From Cerioporus squamosus (lineage: Eukaryota > Basidiomycota > Agaricomycetes > Polyporales > Polyporaceae): DNA of 42,506 bases. This document shows, in pieces, positions 23,020 through 34,738 of this stretch. The DNA is taken from assembly GCA_022592435.1 (NCBI GenBank), contig JABYQS010000256.1, positions 1-42,506 on the forward strand, written 5' to 3'. Position 1 is the stretch's first letter. Every line of letters starts with the position of its first letter. Below the pieces are notes generated by a model. That model saw only the letters and a list, made by a program, of their open reading frames with translations. It was not told where the DNA came from and made no database searches. The position numbers and the translations under genes were made by a program.

Positions 23020-23966
23020 CTAGTCGTCGTCTTCCACCTCCTCGACCTCCGACCTCTCGCCCAGCATCCAGCTCTCGCTCGCCGACTCGATCTCGTCCTC
23101 CTCCTCGGGCTCGGGCTCCGTGAACTCCTCAATATCGTCCTTGACCTCTGTGGCGACGTCCGGGAACTCCTCAATGTAGTCATCGGACAGCGCCTCGCAG
23201 AACGACATCGAAGCGGGCTCCGACCCGGACTTGGCTACCACTGCGTCGTAGATGTACTCCGCGCTCTTCACCCGCGGCCGTACCGGAGATGACTCTTGCG
23301 CGCACGCTTCGTGTCGCAGCGCTGCTTGCGCTTGCGCTTCTTCGATGGCGCAGTAGTGGTGAGCACAGCAGGCACTTCAGACTCAGCGGAGGCGTGCGCA
23401 GGATGCTGGGAGAGGTCGTGGAAGTCGACTGGATGGAGGACAGTGGGACAACACGGACAGCGTTCTCCGGGCGCCGCGGTGGCGAGGGCGCCTGGAGCGA
23501 CGCGTTTGGGAGGATGGTGGTGGGGTCGGCTGCGGCCTGAGCGCGCTGCTCGTCGGTAAGCTTGGCGATGCGAGTGTGCCGGCGTTCCAGAGGCTAAGCA
23601 ACCTCCGGAGCTGCTTTGTCTTCATGCCGCTCAGGTTCTGGAACGGGACGTCGGGCGGCCAACCGAAGAGGCCGCAGTCGTAGATCCCGACGATGACCTT
23701 CAGGAAGAGCTTGTTAGTCCAGCGCATCCCGATGGGGTCGAGGATGCCGGTGATGTCGACTGCTTGAGTCAGCAGTGCATGGCGGAGGAAGACTACAGTG
23801 TACTCACATAGTTCGCTTCGCATCTTAGCTCGAATCTCTGCACGGATTCTGTTCCGCCCAGCGACGGCCTCCTCCCAGTCGCGACTAATGTCCTCCAAGG
23901 CATCGGTATGTCCTGCTTTGGCCGGTGAGAGTCGGACATGGGTTCAGGAAGAGAAGGCGAGGACAT
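23020..23966 (-). pseudogene. GWP-motif hypothetical gene, copy 3 (multiple frameshifts)
   Basis: Same gene as 11351-12301. Single-base deletions break the frame at about 23273, 23442, 23572 and 23929. Large parts still read in frame (acidic tail 23020-23271, GWP core 23600-23898). All lesions are one-base losses, and the flanking non-coding DNA shows the same kind of loss, so consensus error is a real alternative to pseudogene decay. Confidence 0.6.
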
Positions 23967-25376
23967 GAGAACGACTGTGCAAAGAGATGTCAGGGTAGAG
24001 TAGTGCTTCAGCACGAACTTCGAGTCCGTCTGTCTAATATATGTATCGGTTCTCTCCGCTTTGTCCCATTGTGAAGGTATACTGTATGGTGCGGCTGAGC
24101 GAGGGCGCCATGTTGCTGTGGTGAAGAGCTGCGCTTCTGGCGAGCCATGAAAGTCAGCGACGCAATTCAGGGAACCGGGGTGCGCGGACAAGGTATGCTA
24201 ACTTTCTATCGAGCAGATAATGTCTCTACCTGACAGCATACTTACATGGATATCCAGGATCCCTGCTAGAGATCTTGATAGACCGGAGAAGCGCTTGATC
24301 AATTACAACTCACTGAACGGGAACATTTGCCATACCCTTTGCTCGTCCCGCCCAGGTCCTACTGCCTACCCACTGACACAGAGCCCCAACAAGCAGACTT
24401 GAATAGCTTATCTCGACCCAGGCAAGATAAGTTATGCACCCGGCAGTCCCGACTTCTGCGCTCCGCGTGCAATTCGGAGTAGAGCTACTTAATTAGTCCG
24501 GTTAGCTAGGCCGCTGCTCGCATGAAGGTTAGCTCGGGAAGCCTCCATTGTCTTTGGATCGTTCTGGCGTCCGAGACTTCCAATCAAGTTCCGGTGCACG
24601 CGCATTCCCACCATTTCGGATATTCGCCGTGAGACAGATGCCAAGCTTCACGCTTGCCTTCCAGACCCACAGTACCTCACTCAAGTTTGCCTGAGGAACA
24701 TACACACTGGACAGCATAATTGAGGTTTGGATCCTCAGGATGCCAATGAGCATACATGTGCCACCACAGTGGATTATAGAGTGGACAGGATGCCTTGAAC
24801 TCTCGGAGTTGACCCAAGCATGCAATCATGCGCCGACTCGGATGTGTGCCAGCAGAGTGGTTCAAACACGATCGAGTGGACCCTGAAGGAGGTTGGCTCG
24901 CTCAAGGCAGCGCGCGCATTCCCAGTCGTTCGCATCCAGAATTACGGCTCCCGGGCAGAGCTCCCCGGAGTCCCAGCTTGCATGCGCAACGGAGCGACGA
25001 GCAAGCGAAATGAGCTTGAGAAACGGCGCTCAACGCCGCCACGGAACTTCTCTGCAACACCTAGCTGCTGGCGGGATTCACGGGTCGTCTCACTTGTCTA
25101 CAGTAGTAGGCGCACCAGTTCAAGGTTCAATTGTACGACCATATGGCATTGGGCAGAGACAGCACGGACAACATACACACTGCACTCTACATACAGGGAT
25201 GCAAAGCCAGAGATGGGAGAGTGTTGTACGACGTGCAGGCATCCCGACCCAGCCAGGAGACCCTCGGGTTTCAGGGAGATCTGCCGGTGCTCGCAACCAC
25301 GTCTGTGGGACGCCTCAGAGCATACGCGGCCAATATGAGCGGGTGCGCGGGCAGAAGATTTAACGCTATCGACCAC
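23967..25376. other. Gene-free stretch of unit C
   Basis: No supported gene. It has several one-base deletions against the other copies and a loss of about 25 nt near 24975. Confidence 0.45.
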
Positions 25377-25408
25377 GGGTGCAAAGCGAAGAACATCGCT
25401 TTGCACCC
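25377..25408. repeat. Perfect 13-bp inverted repeat (unit C)
   Basis: Identical to the hairpin at 2058-2089. Confidence 0.9.
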
Positions 25409-25714
25409 GATGCTCGCGAGAGCGTAAGGACAGAGCGGCCGGACTGGGGCTCGAGCGAACGTGCATGACGCATCCCCGGCGCAAGTCCGAGCGCGGGACT
25501 TGGCGTCAGCCGCCAGCGTCCCGGGTGGAGCGACACGTAGACTCGCCTCGCTTGTCGGGACTGGGGATTATATGAGCTGGGGTGCTGCCGTGGGCATCGG
25601 GCGTAACCCGTCCTCTTCTCTCTTCCTCCCATCCTGCTCTCACCTGCTCGTCCGACGTCGAGTCCCTCGCCGCAGGCGTCGTCCTGCTCTGCTCGCTGCC
25701 CGGGTCACTGTGAC

Positions 25715-27050
25715 ACTAGTGCGTAGGCTTGTCATGCTTGCCTGTGCTCCCAGCGGAGCTGACCGTCTCCTCTCTACGCAGGACGCTGCACTCGATACCG
25801 AGCTCGACGCGCTGTACGAACTGCTTTCAGCCCTCGCCTTCACGCTCTTCTGCTCACTCACCTTGCAGACTACGGAGACATCGGTATACCCGGGGCTGGT
25901 GTTCGCGCATTATGCGTGTTGCGGTGAGATCTAGGGGAGTCACTGTTCCCAGAGGGGCTATCGGTGAGTGAGAAGTACTACATGATGTGGCGCACGGTCG
26001 ACGTACCGAGCAAGTCCCTCCCTCGTCAATCTCCCGGGAGTGGTGGGCGGGCAGCCGTGCGTAGTCGTCCTTTTTCTCGAGGACCGCGGGTGGCTGACAT
26101 ACTCGACAGCGCCCTCTAGGCGTATGCACACGATGCCAGATGCTCCGATGATAAGCGTGAGCATGTGCGCGTATAGAAGTAGTTACGGACTGCTTACTAT
26201 GTTCTGTCGGGCGCGCTGCCCTCCCAGAGAGCTCGTCGCCACTTCTGCATGCAGCCCGCTGCCGCACTCGACGTTGAGCTCGAAGCGCTGTAAGTCTTGT
26301 CTTCAGCCCTCGCTGTCGCGTGCTTCCGCTCACTCACCTTCTGGCAGCCTAGCGGACGTCCGCATGTCCGAGGCCGCTGCTCGTGCATGAGGCGAGCGTT
26401 GTCAGCCTGCGTCGTCCTCGCCGGTCAAAGTCACATAAGGTACCGGCGCCGCTGCGTTCATCTCGTTTGCAGCGCGGTGCACGGCTAACATACCCTGGTA
26501 GCCTGTAGGTTCCTACCTCGTCAATCAAGCTGGCTAGTGCGGAGGGTGCGTGCGCGTGAGTGGTCCCCATCTTGCTTTTGCGTGGGCGCGCGGATTGCTG
26601 ACATGTTCGCCAGCGAGCTTTGGGCATGTGAATCCGCCGCCCGAGTCGTGAGGCGCACTTTGCTTGACGTGGGTCGAGCTCCGAGATCGCCTCCTCGCAG
26701 ACACCGCCTGTCCTTGTGGCCGTCACACCCGAGCCGTGCTCGCTGACGATACGCGTAGTGGTGAGCTTTGATCGCCCGCGTCGTCGTCGTCGTCTGAACT
26801 TACCTCCTGCAGGCCAGGTCCGGCTAGGTATCCGCTGCCAGAGCACAGGTGAGATGCGCAAGCAGTACCTCTCCTTTGCGAAGTGGTGCCTCACTGACGC
26901 ACCTGACAGACTCTTACCTCGTCAAAGTCCAGAGCAGCGGCGCGGTCGTGGTGGGTGAGTCTTTCTCCGGGCTCGGGGTAAGTATGCGCATTGCTGACGT
27001 GTGCACCAGTGCGCTTTGGGCATGCGGACCCGAAGTCCGACGGCGTCGCA
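25715..27050 (+). other. Internally duplicated exon/intron modules (unit C)
   Basis: Counterpart of 2401-3730, with the same order of duplicated motifs. Confidence 0.5.
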
Positions 27051-27172
27051 GGTCGAGCACTGCAAGAGCGCTGTCAAGGGTAAGGGTTAGCAGTAGGCAG
27101 AGATTGCGGTAGCTAGGACCACGTACTGCTCGTCAAAGCGCGCTGCGCGCCGTCTGTCGAGCCCGCGGCGTT

Positions 27173-27628
27173 CTAGCACGAGTGGAGGAGTTGTCGGGAG
27201 AGAGAGGAGATGAGACCTAGTGTCATCAAGTCCGCACACTCGAGAGTCTCGTCCCGGCCCATGAGGATATCGAGGTGGAGGTTGGACTGAGGGAGGATCG
27301 GCATATGGGGGTTCTGTGGCGCGTCCAGAGTCAGTCCCACCATGTCGACGACTGGTATCACGAGTATCAACGACTCACCTGGGTGACGATCATTCTCTCC
27401 ATCATCAAGCGCATGGGCATGTGCAGGTTCAGGTTGTCCTGCGTCGCATCGCACTGTCCGAGCCCGTCAGCTCAGTTCACAACAGAAGCCCGATCGGGGA
27501 AAATGCGTACGTTCGCGACCCTGTCCCTGATCTTTCCCGCCGAGTGTACCTCGGCGGCGAGACTCCGGGGCCCGTACTTGAGCGTGTCGTGCGGACGTTC
27601 GTATTCAGCAGGCACGCGGACGACTTGG
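27173..27628 (-). CDS. Unidentified minus-strand gene, 3' three exons, best-preserved copy
   Basis: Exons 27511-27628, 27379-27453 (75 nt, 25 codons) and 27173-27313 (47 codons with stop) join in one frame. The introns are 57 and 65 nt with GTACGC/GTGAGT donors and CTGAC/CTGAAT branches. Readable pieces are VRVPAEYERPHDTLKYGP, then SLAAEVHSAGKIRDRVAN, LMMERMIVTQ and NPHMPILPQSNLHLDILM, ending SLSRQLLHSC. The first exon has 39 nt (27518-27556) that the other three copies lack. The 5' exons were not located, and the start codon may lie toward the transporter gene. No family was recognised. The in-frame junctions are the main evidence for a real gene. Confidence 0.5.
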
Positions 27629-29115
27629 CTGGGTCCGACGGCAGGGATGGTGGAGCGTGGTCAGGGTGCACGGAGTGCAGCGCGCGGGGCTCAGGTGAGA
27701 TGAGCACGCATGTAACAGACGGGCGGTGTAGGATGGATGTCAGTCACGGTGTATACAACTTACAAGCGCGTGCGCGACGAGGGACAGCAAGTCCGCATTT
27801 GGCAAGCCACGCGTGTCGCCGTCATGGGCGCCTGCGAAGCGTGCACATACTCACTCCGCGCGCAGCGGCTTGACTTCTGACGCTGCTGGCTTGCTGACTA
27901 GACCTCTACTCCTGCGTCTCTGCTGCTTGCCTGCTGCTCTCTCGCTTGCTCCGCCCCGCACTCGTCGTCCACGCCGTCATGGGTCGCTTCAACAAACGCG
28001 CTGTGACCAGCCGGAAAGGCGTCTTCAACCCCGAGGACAAGACCCGCGTCAAGCACACCCGCGTCGGCGTGTGGGACCTGTACGAGGAGATCAACCCGGA
28101 CCTGCAGCACATCCCCGGCTCGTCGTGGATCGAGAAAACGTTCGAGGCGTACGCGTGTCTGCCCTACCTCCTCTGCATGATCCGCGACATACTCTCCATC
28201 CGGAGCTGTTTCATCCTCATCTGCTCATACGGTCTGGCGGAGGTGCTGCAGGCTTTGATTCCCGCCGCGTCGCTCTGGTGAGTCCCGGTCTTCAGTTCGC
28301 TGCGCGCAGGCGTTCACGAGGACGTTGTGGACAGGTACTCGGGCCAGTTGATCAATATAGTAAGTCTCGTCTCAATCTCTTCGATCTTCTCTCTTTCTTG
28401 TACAACACATCCGTCCTCTTCGTGCCTACCTTCCCAACTGTTTCACGCGACGTGTCGCGGCGCGCGGGGACATCCGTTGCCAACGCCGTCCGCCTTCCAT
28501 TGTTCAGGGCGCGCACATTAGATCAGAGCCGCGGAGGACTGATCTATAGAGACCATCCTGCCAGACGGATCGCTCGAACGTATTGGGGGGGCATGAATCT
28601 CGGAATGATGACGTCACTCGGATGGACTGGCGTTCTCCGCAACTCCCCGCGGCTGCATGAGAGTTAACCACAGACGGTCTATCTTCCGGACCGACGGTCG
28701 CACGCAGCCCCATCAGCCGCGAGAGCATGCACATGCCCCCGCTGCTTCTTCACCCGTCATCCTACTCTCGAAGCCTGCAGCCCTTGCGTCTTGCGGTCTG
28801 TACAGGCACTGGGAAAAGGGCAGAGGCGACTAGAGTCAGCATGAGTTCGGAACCGGGCATAAGCTCATCTCCCCACGGTGTCCGGTCGAAGAGGAGGAGG
28901 GAGTCATAGCTGCTTCGTGGCGGCGGACTTACCAACCCGGTACCTGCGACGGACAAGACAGGTGGGGCTCGTTCTAGGAACTCCGAGTCGCCGCTGGTGT
29001 TTGGGGTCGTGAGCGGTAAGCGAAACCTCTCGAGGCATTAATTACCTCGTGGGTGTCGCCGCCGCTCCCGGTGACTCGTGTTTTACATTACTGCGTATGA
29101 CATGTCCCGTCAGAT
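27331..29115. other. Diverged patch spanning the unit C/D boundary
   Basis: Compared with 15698-17430, this stretch has more than 30 substitutions and several indels: a 4-nt difference at about 27403, the extra 39 nt at 27518-27556, and about 45 extra nt at 28911-28955. The flanking DNA on both sides is nearly identical between copies. In transporter exon 1 it changes codons (for example L to F, R to C, V to I) but leaves the frame open. Confidence 0.8.
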
Positions 29116-32100
29116 CACTTGTGAGATACCAATCCGGTCTTGTCTTCCCGGAGCCTGCTGCCCTCGACCACATATTCCTCCCGTGGTCTTTCTGAGCCCC
29201 TGAAAGGGTTGGCGACCTGTAAGGATAGCAGTTGAGCTAGGCTGTGGTGACCGCGCCGTTTCTGGCAGCAGGGGAGAGGGGTTCGCGAGATGACTTTGGT
29301 ATGTGCACGTGCGGCGCAGATACTGAGTGACGTGTGACGAGGGACTTGTCTAGATGTTCGCATCCCAGACTGCTGGATATACTGTGGGGCGGGGGCTTGC
29401 TGAGTGGTGGCTCATATCTTGGCGGCCGTTCACGCGCACGGGCGACGGCACCTCTTGACGCGTCTGAATCCGTCAGTCGAGACTCGACTCTGCTTGTTTT
29501 CCTGCTTTCCTATCTCTTCTTGCAATACTTCAAGTTATACTTGTGATCTCCTTGTTCCGAGAGTACCAGAGCGGTGCTGCCGGACGACTCTCATGTCTTC
29601 TAGACGCAGTACGAGCACCAGACGAGTCGAGAACTCATCATCGTCTGCTGTGTACGCTTGGCTGTACACTCAGAGAGTCGTCTTCCTACTCTGAACGCTC
29701 TCGAGCTCCTGCACCTCGCGCATATAGCTTGCGTGCCGCAGGGGCTCGTGGTGCTCCTGCTACACTCGTCGAGGTCCGAGCTGGCAGGGTGGCGCAGGCT
29801 TTTGCGGTACACGCTGAATTGCGGGAGGATGGTTGAGGAGGGATGGGCTATCGGAGGGGTCGCTCTGGCCGGGTCCTCGAGAGCAGCTGGTACAGCCATA
29901 TGTTCCGCACAGTTCCGTCCGTCCGTCGGCATACGTAGATGCCGGGGCAGTCACTGCTTGACGGCGCATCCGTCTCCTGCACACCTGCAGCATCTGCCTG
30001 CGATGAAGAGGCCTTTCGAGGAGGTCTGTTCATCGACGCAGGGTCAGTCTTGAGAGAGACTCGAGGTGTCAGAACACTCATCGTCGAGTGCCCTTCAGAC
30101 TTGGACGCGAATGGCCATGTACTCGAGACCGCCTCCTGCTTGCCCTTGCTGCTGCTCACGAGCGGCGGAGCGTGATGTCGTGGCGGGTGCTGCGTGTCAC
30201 CGCCTGATTTTTGGCACTCACACATCTATCCTTGTCAAATGTTTCTTTCTCTCCTTCCCGCCCGTTCGTTGATTCCGCTCTGCTGTATGCTGACTTTTGC
30301 TTCCAGCTGCAAGCTACGATAGAGACGCGCCAGGTAGACGCAGACCAGCTCTTCCGCATATGCGCCGGCCGCGTCGGATGCTCGGTCGCACGCCGGCTGC
30401 TCAACCACGCTTTGAACGAGATCAAAGGACCGCTCTCGCGGCGGCTCAAAGCGCAGTACTCGCTGCACATCTTCCGGGCGCGTGCTCGACTCGACCTCCC
30501 CACCTACGAGGATCCTCTGGTGCAACGCCAGCTCGACGAGGCGTCCTCGACGTCAGGGAGCATCGCGTACGACTCGGTCATGATGGCGGGCAACATCGTG
30601 TCGACGCTCCTGCAGGTCATCACCCAGGTCTCCGTCGTCGCGCAGGTCCTCGGCGGGCAGCGAGACGGCTTGCTGCTGGCGATCCTGTGCTTCGCGACGT
30701 CGATGAGCGACTGGATGAAGAGATGGAACGTCTTCGGGCTCGAGCAAGGTACGTCTCGCCTGAGGGCCTGCGGGGGCCAGCCGTGGCTGAACCGGCACAC
30801 GGTGCAGTGTGGGCGGCGACGACGAAGGACAAGGACTACATCCGGATGGTGGGCATGAAGTTCGTCGTGAACAACATGGAGCACCGGAAGGAGTTCGTCG
30901 CGGGCAACCTGTCGGAGTTCATGACGAAAGGTGCGATCACTCGAGGGTGTTCACGCGGGCTGCGCTGACATCGCGGAAGAGTTCGAGGAGGTCTCGCAAC
31001 GCGTCGGCCCGGACAACATGATGGACTTCACCGACGTCCGCCGCACCAACCGGACGCGCCAGCGCCTGAGTCTCTGGAGCCTCGTGCAGGACCCTCTGCG
31101 CGAGCTTCCTCAGATCGTGTTCACCTTGCGTGCAGTGCAGTACCCGGCGTCGATGCCGGTGTCGCTCGCGTCGCTGAACCTGCTGCAGCAGAGCACGTCG
31201 CAGTTCTCGTTCATGGTCTGGCGCTTCTTCGACCAGGCGAGCTCGATCACGGAGCAGCTCGCTACTGTGCGCAAGCTGTACGAGGTGGCGAACATCCCGA
31301 ACCGGATAGAGGACGGCACGGTGGCGCAGAAGATCAGGAGCAGCGTCGCGGGTGTGGCAGGTAGCGAATGTATCTCGTTGCGCGCACGATCGCCGGCTAC
31401 GAGATGCAAGAGAACGCGTATACGGTATATACTTCACAGTGGGACTGGGGCGTACATGGTGTGTATTTCACAGCAGGACTCGGGGCGTGTATGGAGGAGA
31501 TCTCTGAACCCCAAAGCGTCAACGCACAAGACGACCGCACCGCCACGTTCCTCCGTCGGGCGGCGGTGCTGGTACGCGAGAGACGCCGGGATAACCGCAG
31601 AGCTGCCAGAGAATAAAGCGCAAGTGTGGGTGTTCTGGGGGCTGTATAGAGCACAGAGAGCTCCCGCCTTCATGGGGTGTTCTGGGGGCTCTAGGTGCGT
31701 CTCTTGGGCAGGTTCAGGGTGCTCTGCGCTGTCCACGGACATGGAGAAGGAGCTGCGTTCCGGGATGGTGTCTACACAAGGTATGTACATCGTGCTACTC
31801 GACGACTCCGAGCTGACGCTCCTACAGCGAGTCCGGACACTTGCGCTGCACACCCCTTCGACCCGGTACCTGTCTCCGACCGTAGAACAGCACCGACTCC
31901 GGACGACGCTCTCACCGCGCTGCGACTCATTCCGCCGATGCTCAAGACACACAGGCGGCTTCGAGTTGCTTGTCTTCCTGGAGCAAGCCCAGACACGCCC
32001 CGGGGGAACAGACGCGACAACGCGCTTCCGGGAGGCGACTTGCAGCTTCTCCAGCCTCATTTTCCGGTGCGCATCGTTTCATGAGTACGCAATACAACGA

Positions 32101-32247
32101 GAGACTCACCTCTTCGTCTCTAGAAACCTACAGGACCGGCTCTTCGACTTGAGGTGCTCTGGCACTCGCAGTAGGTGCGTCCCAACCCGCAGAAGCGCAT
32201 CGAAGTCGTCGAGAAACCGCATCAAGGACGCCAACCTTGCCCGATGA
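27979..32247 (+). CDS. ABC transporter transmembrane half (copy 3, altered 3' end)
   Basis: Exons 27979-28277, 28335-28359, 30307-30748 and 30808-30930, then a last open segment from 30980. Exon 1 lies in the diverged patch and has conservative replacements. A one-base deletion at about 31613 removes the stop used in copies 1 and 2. The frame then runs to 32247, giving 718 codons if unspliced, through the relic region and the intron-like segment near 31781-31827. The extension has no ATPase motifs and probably does not reflect a functional fusion. Confidence 0.65.
28360..30306 (+). other. Long intron 2 with candidate insertion (copy 3)
   Basis: 1,947 nt. The near-repeats are at 28405-28417 (one extra mismatch) and 30220-30232. 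The left 750 nt belong to the diverged patch and include about 45 nt not seen in the other copies; the rest is nearly identical to them. Confidence 0.45.
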
Positions 32248-34738
32248 CGGCGCTGCAGACCGAGAAGGACGCTCCGCAGCTGTGCCTTGTGAGTACGCGC
32301 GCCTCGGCCGCTCTGTTTGTGCTTGCCGACTTGAGCACCTCGGACGCTCAATAGCAGCAGCCTTCTCAGAGACTACAGGACATCCCATCTACCACGGGCA
32401 CAAGCGAACACGACTTAGAGCTCTCTCTAGCCTCCGCCGCAGGTGCACGAAGTTGCTCTAGATTTACGAGACGCTCACCTCTGTCTCCGGAAGCCGTCCG
32501 GACCCGGCCTCTGGGACATCAACAGCCCCGTCTCTACGCGACGAACGTGTCCAGAACACGAACAGACACGTACCTCGGCCAGGAACGCGCCAGAACCTGC
32601 GAGAGGGAGGTACCCACAAGCAGGACGCTGGAGTTCGCCGCGCCGGGTCTCAAAGCAGCCACGGGTCTGTCAGCCGCATTGCGGATGTGTGAGTGCCACT
32701 CTAGCGACACTCTGCAGATGAGACACTGACTGGGTGTTCCCTCACCAAGTACGACCTGCAGAGGACCCCGGACGTGCACTCACAAGCCACCAAGTCTTCT
32801 CGGTAGCGCGCCCTGGGAGACGCAGGCGGACTCGGCCCTTGCGAACGCACTCCGCTCACCCCGGCGAACTCCGGCCAGCTTCGGTCCGCAGCTCTCAGCC
32901 CCAAGCACGACCTCCCGCTCAGCGACAGCGGGTAAGTCTCGAGCTTCCCTCAGTGGAGATAGGACAAATGTACTCACTCTTCTCCCAGCACCCCTGCATC
33001 CAATCCTCAACTGCACCGTCGATGCTCCTCCTTCCCCAGCCTCCACCTCGAAGTGCTTGACAAAAAACAGTTCAAAGATCGAATGGCGGGGCTGGAAAAC
33101 GTTGCCAGATGGTGCCAGAAACCGTCGAGAACGTGCGGGAGGGCGCGGAGCTAACACAAGGTGAGTATCATTCTCGTAGCACGGATGAATTCAGACTCAC
33201 CTCGAGCACTCGCAGCTTCTGAGTGCACAAGTTGGAAACCCTCGGCGCAGCGGCGGCGAGAAGACGGAAGGACACAGGTGGAAGGTGGAAGTCGTCGAGA
33301 GCAGGATATGAGAGGGCGAACACGGGCAGGCGACAGAGGCTCCTGGAAAGCGATGAGAGCACGGTCGCGAGTGGGAGATGGGAGATGGGAGGAGGAGGAA
33401 GAGGACAAGACGCATACGTGTCCATCTCGGGACGCACCTTCGCTTAACAGTCTTCGGTACGTGAGCCAGATCTTGCACTGGGTACCGGCACCTGCCGGAT
33501 CCCGTTTATACTTGCTTATTGACGGTTCTGTCTTCAGGACGTTTCTCATGCACCGACTGGGTCAGATCCGAAGGTTCTTCACACGCGCTGCGTATGCTGC
33601 AAGCCGGCACACTACGGAGTTCGGACAGACAGGCAGGGTAGAAGTACAAGCGTACTCGCTGCGTCTACTGGGGGACAGTACTGAACTCTGGAGAACGGTC
33701 TCTACATTACGGAGTTTGAACAAAGAACAATGGCGGCATAAAGAAGAACGAGCCTATAGGCGATGGCGGCAGCATTCAAGGCAAGAGAAGATTCTGTACT
33801 CGTCTACTTGGAGCCTACAGCCCTCAATACGCTCATTGCTGTCGCAGACTTCAACGTGTCTGCTGTCTCCGGCAGGCACTATCCGGCTTGGCTACCACCT
33901 TCAATCGACGCCGGCATGCCATCCTCTGCTTCGTGCAGTATGAGCGAACACTCCCAGACCGTCCGCGACAAACCGCAGATGCGACCAATGAAGGCCTCCA
34001 TGGTGGACAGCCTCAGGTGCGTCATGTTGCAGAAGCAGCAGTGGCCGCGTACTCACCCCGTTGCCCCGACAACAGATCAACCGGCGAACAGATAGCAGCC
34101 GGACACCGCATGTGACAGCCCAGGCGAGCCGCACCAAGACGAGGAAAGACCTGAGAGTATGATCATGAACCGGTGAGTCTCGACGATGTCGAGGGGGCAG
34201 GATAACCACATACTGATGCTGCTAGCTCAGGTGACAGAGGCGCGGCGGTGCAGAGCGACGACAGCGACGACGGTAGCAGCACAACGCAATACCGCAGTCG
34301 GCGAGAAGGCGGGAGAAGGGACAGAGGATGGGGAGTCAGTAGCGGCGGGGGTGGGGGGCGAAGGGGAAGATGGCGGGAGGCGTCAGGTTGGTGGGTTTTG
34401 TTCTCCCACCGCTTAGCTCACTCGGGTAAGTATGTTTGTTTGTCTGCGCGTTCGCTGACCGCTCATCTGTGGCTAGATCTGATCTCTCTCCGGCTCCGGG
34501 TTTCGTCACATGGTGTTCGCTGCCGGCTGCGTCAATCCGACGGTTCGGATTGCTGCCCAAGGCGCAGCCAGCATTCTCGGCACGTTCGACGCGTCAAAGG
34601 ACGCAGCGGGGTCCATTGGAGCACGACTGGGAAGGTATCGACTATGCGAGCAAAGACCAAGAACTGTACGGCATGGACAGCAACGGGGTATACGAAGTAC
34701 GCATTCTAAGAACATACTCTAGTGTCCGAAGCACGAAG
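32248..34738 (+). pseudogene. Exon/intron relics (copy 3)
   Basis: Counterpart of 8838-11350. It shares the replaced segment near 33310 with copy 2, but shares the TGTGGCTAG intron end (about 34468) with copy 1. Confidence 0.4.

Larger units (their letters stand above)
16104..27771. repeat. Tandem array, full unit C (11,668 bp)
   Basis: Full direct repeat of unit B. Its GWP-motif gene copy is broken by several single-base deletions. It also has a deletion of about 25 bases near 24975, compared with 13310-13345. Its right end (from about 27331) belongs to a diverged patch that continues into the next unit. Confidence 0.95.
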
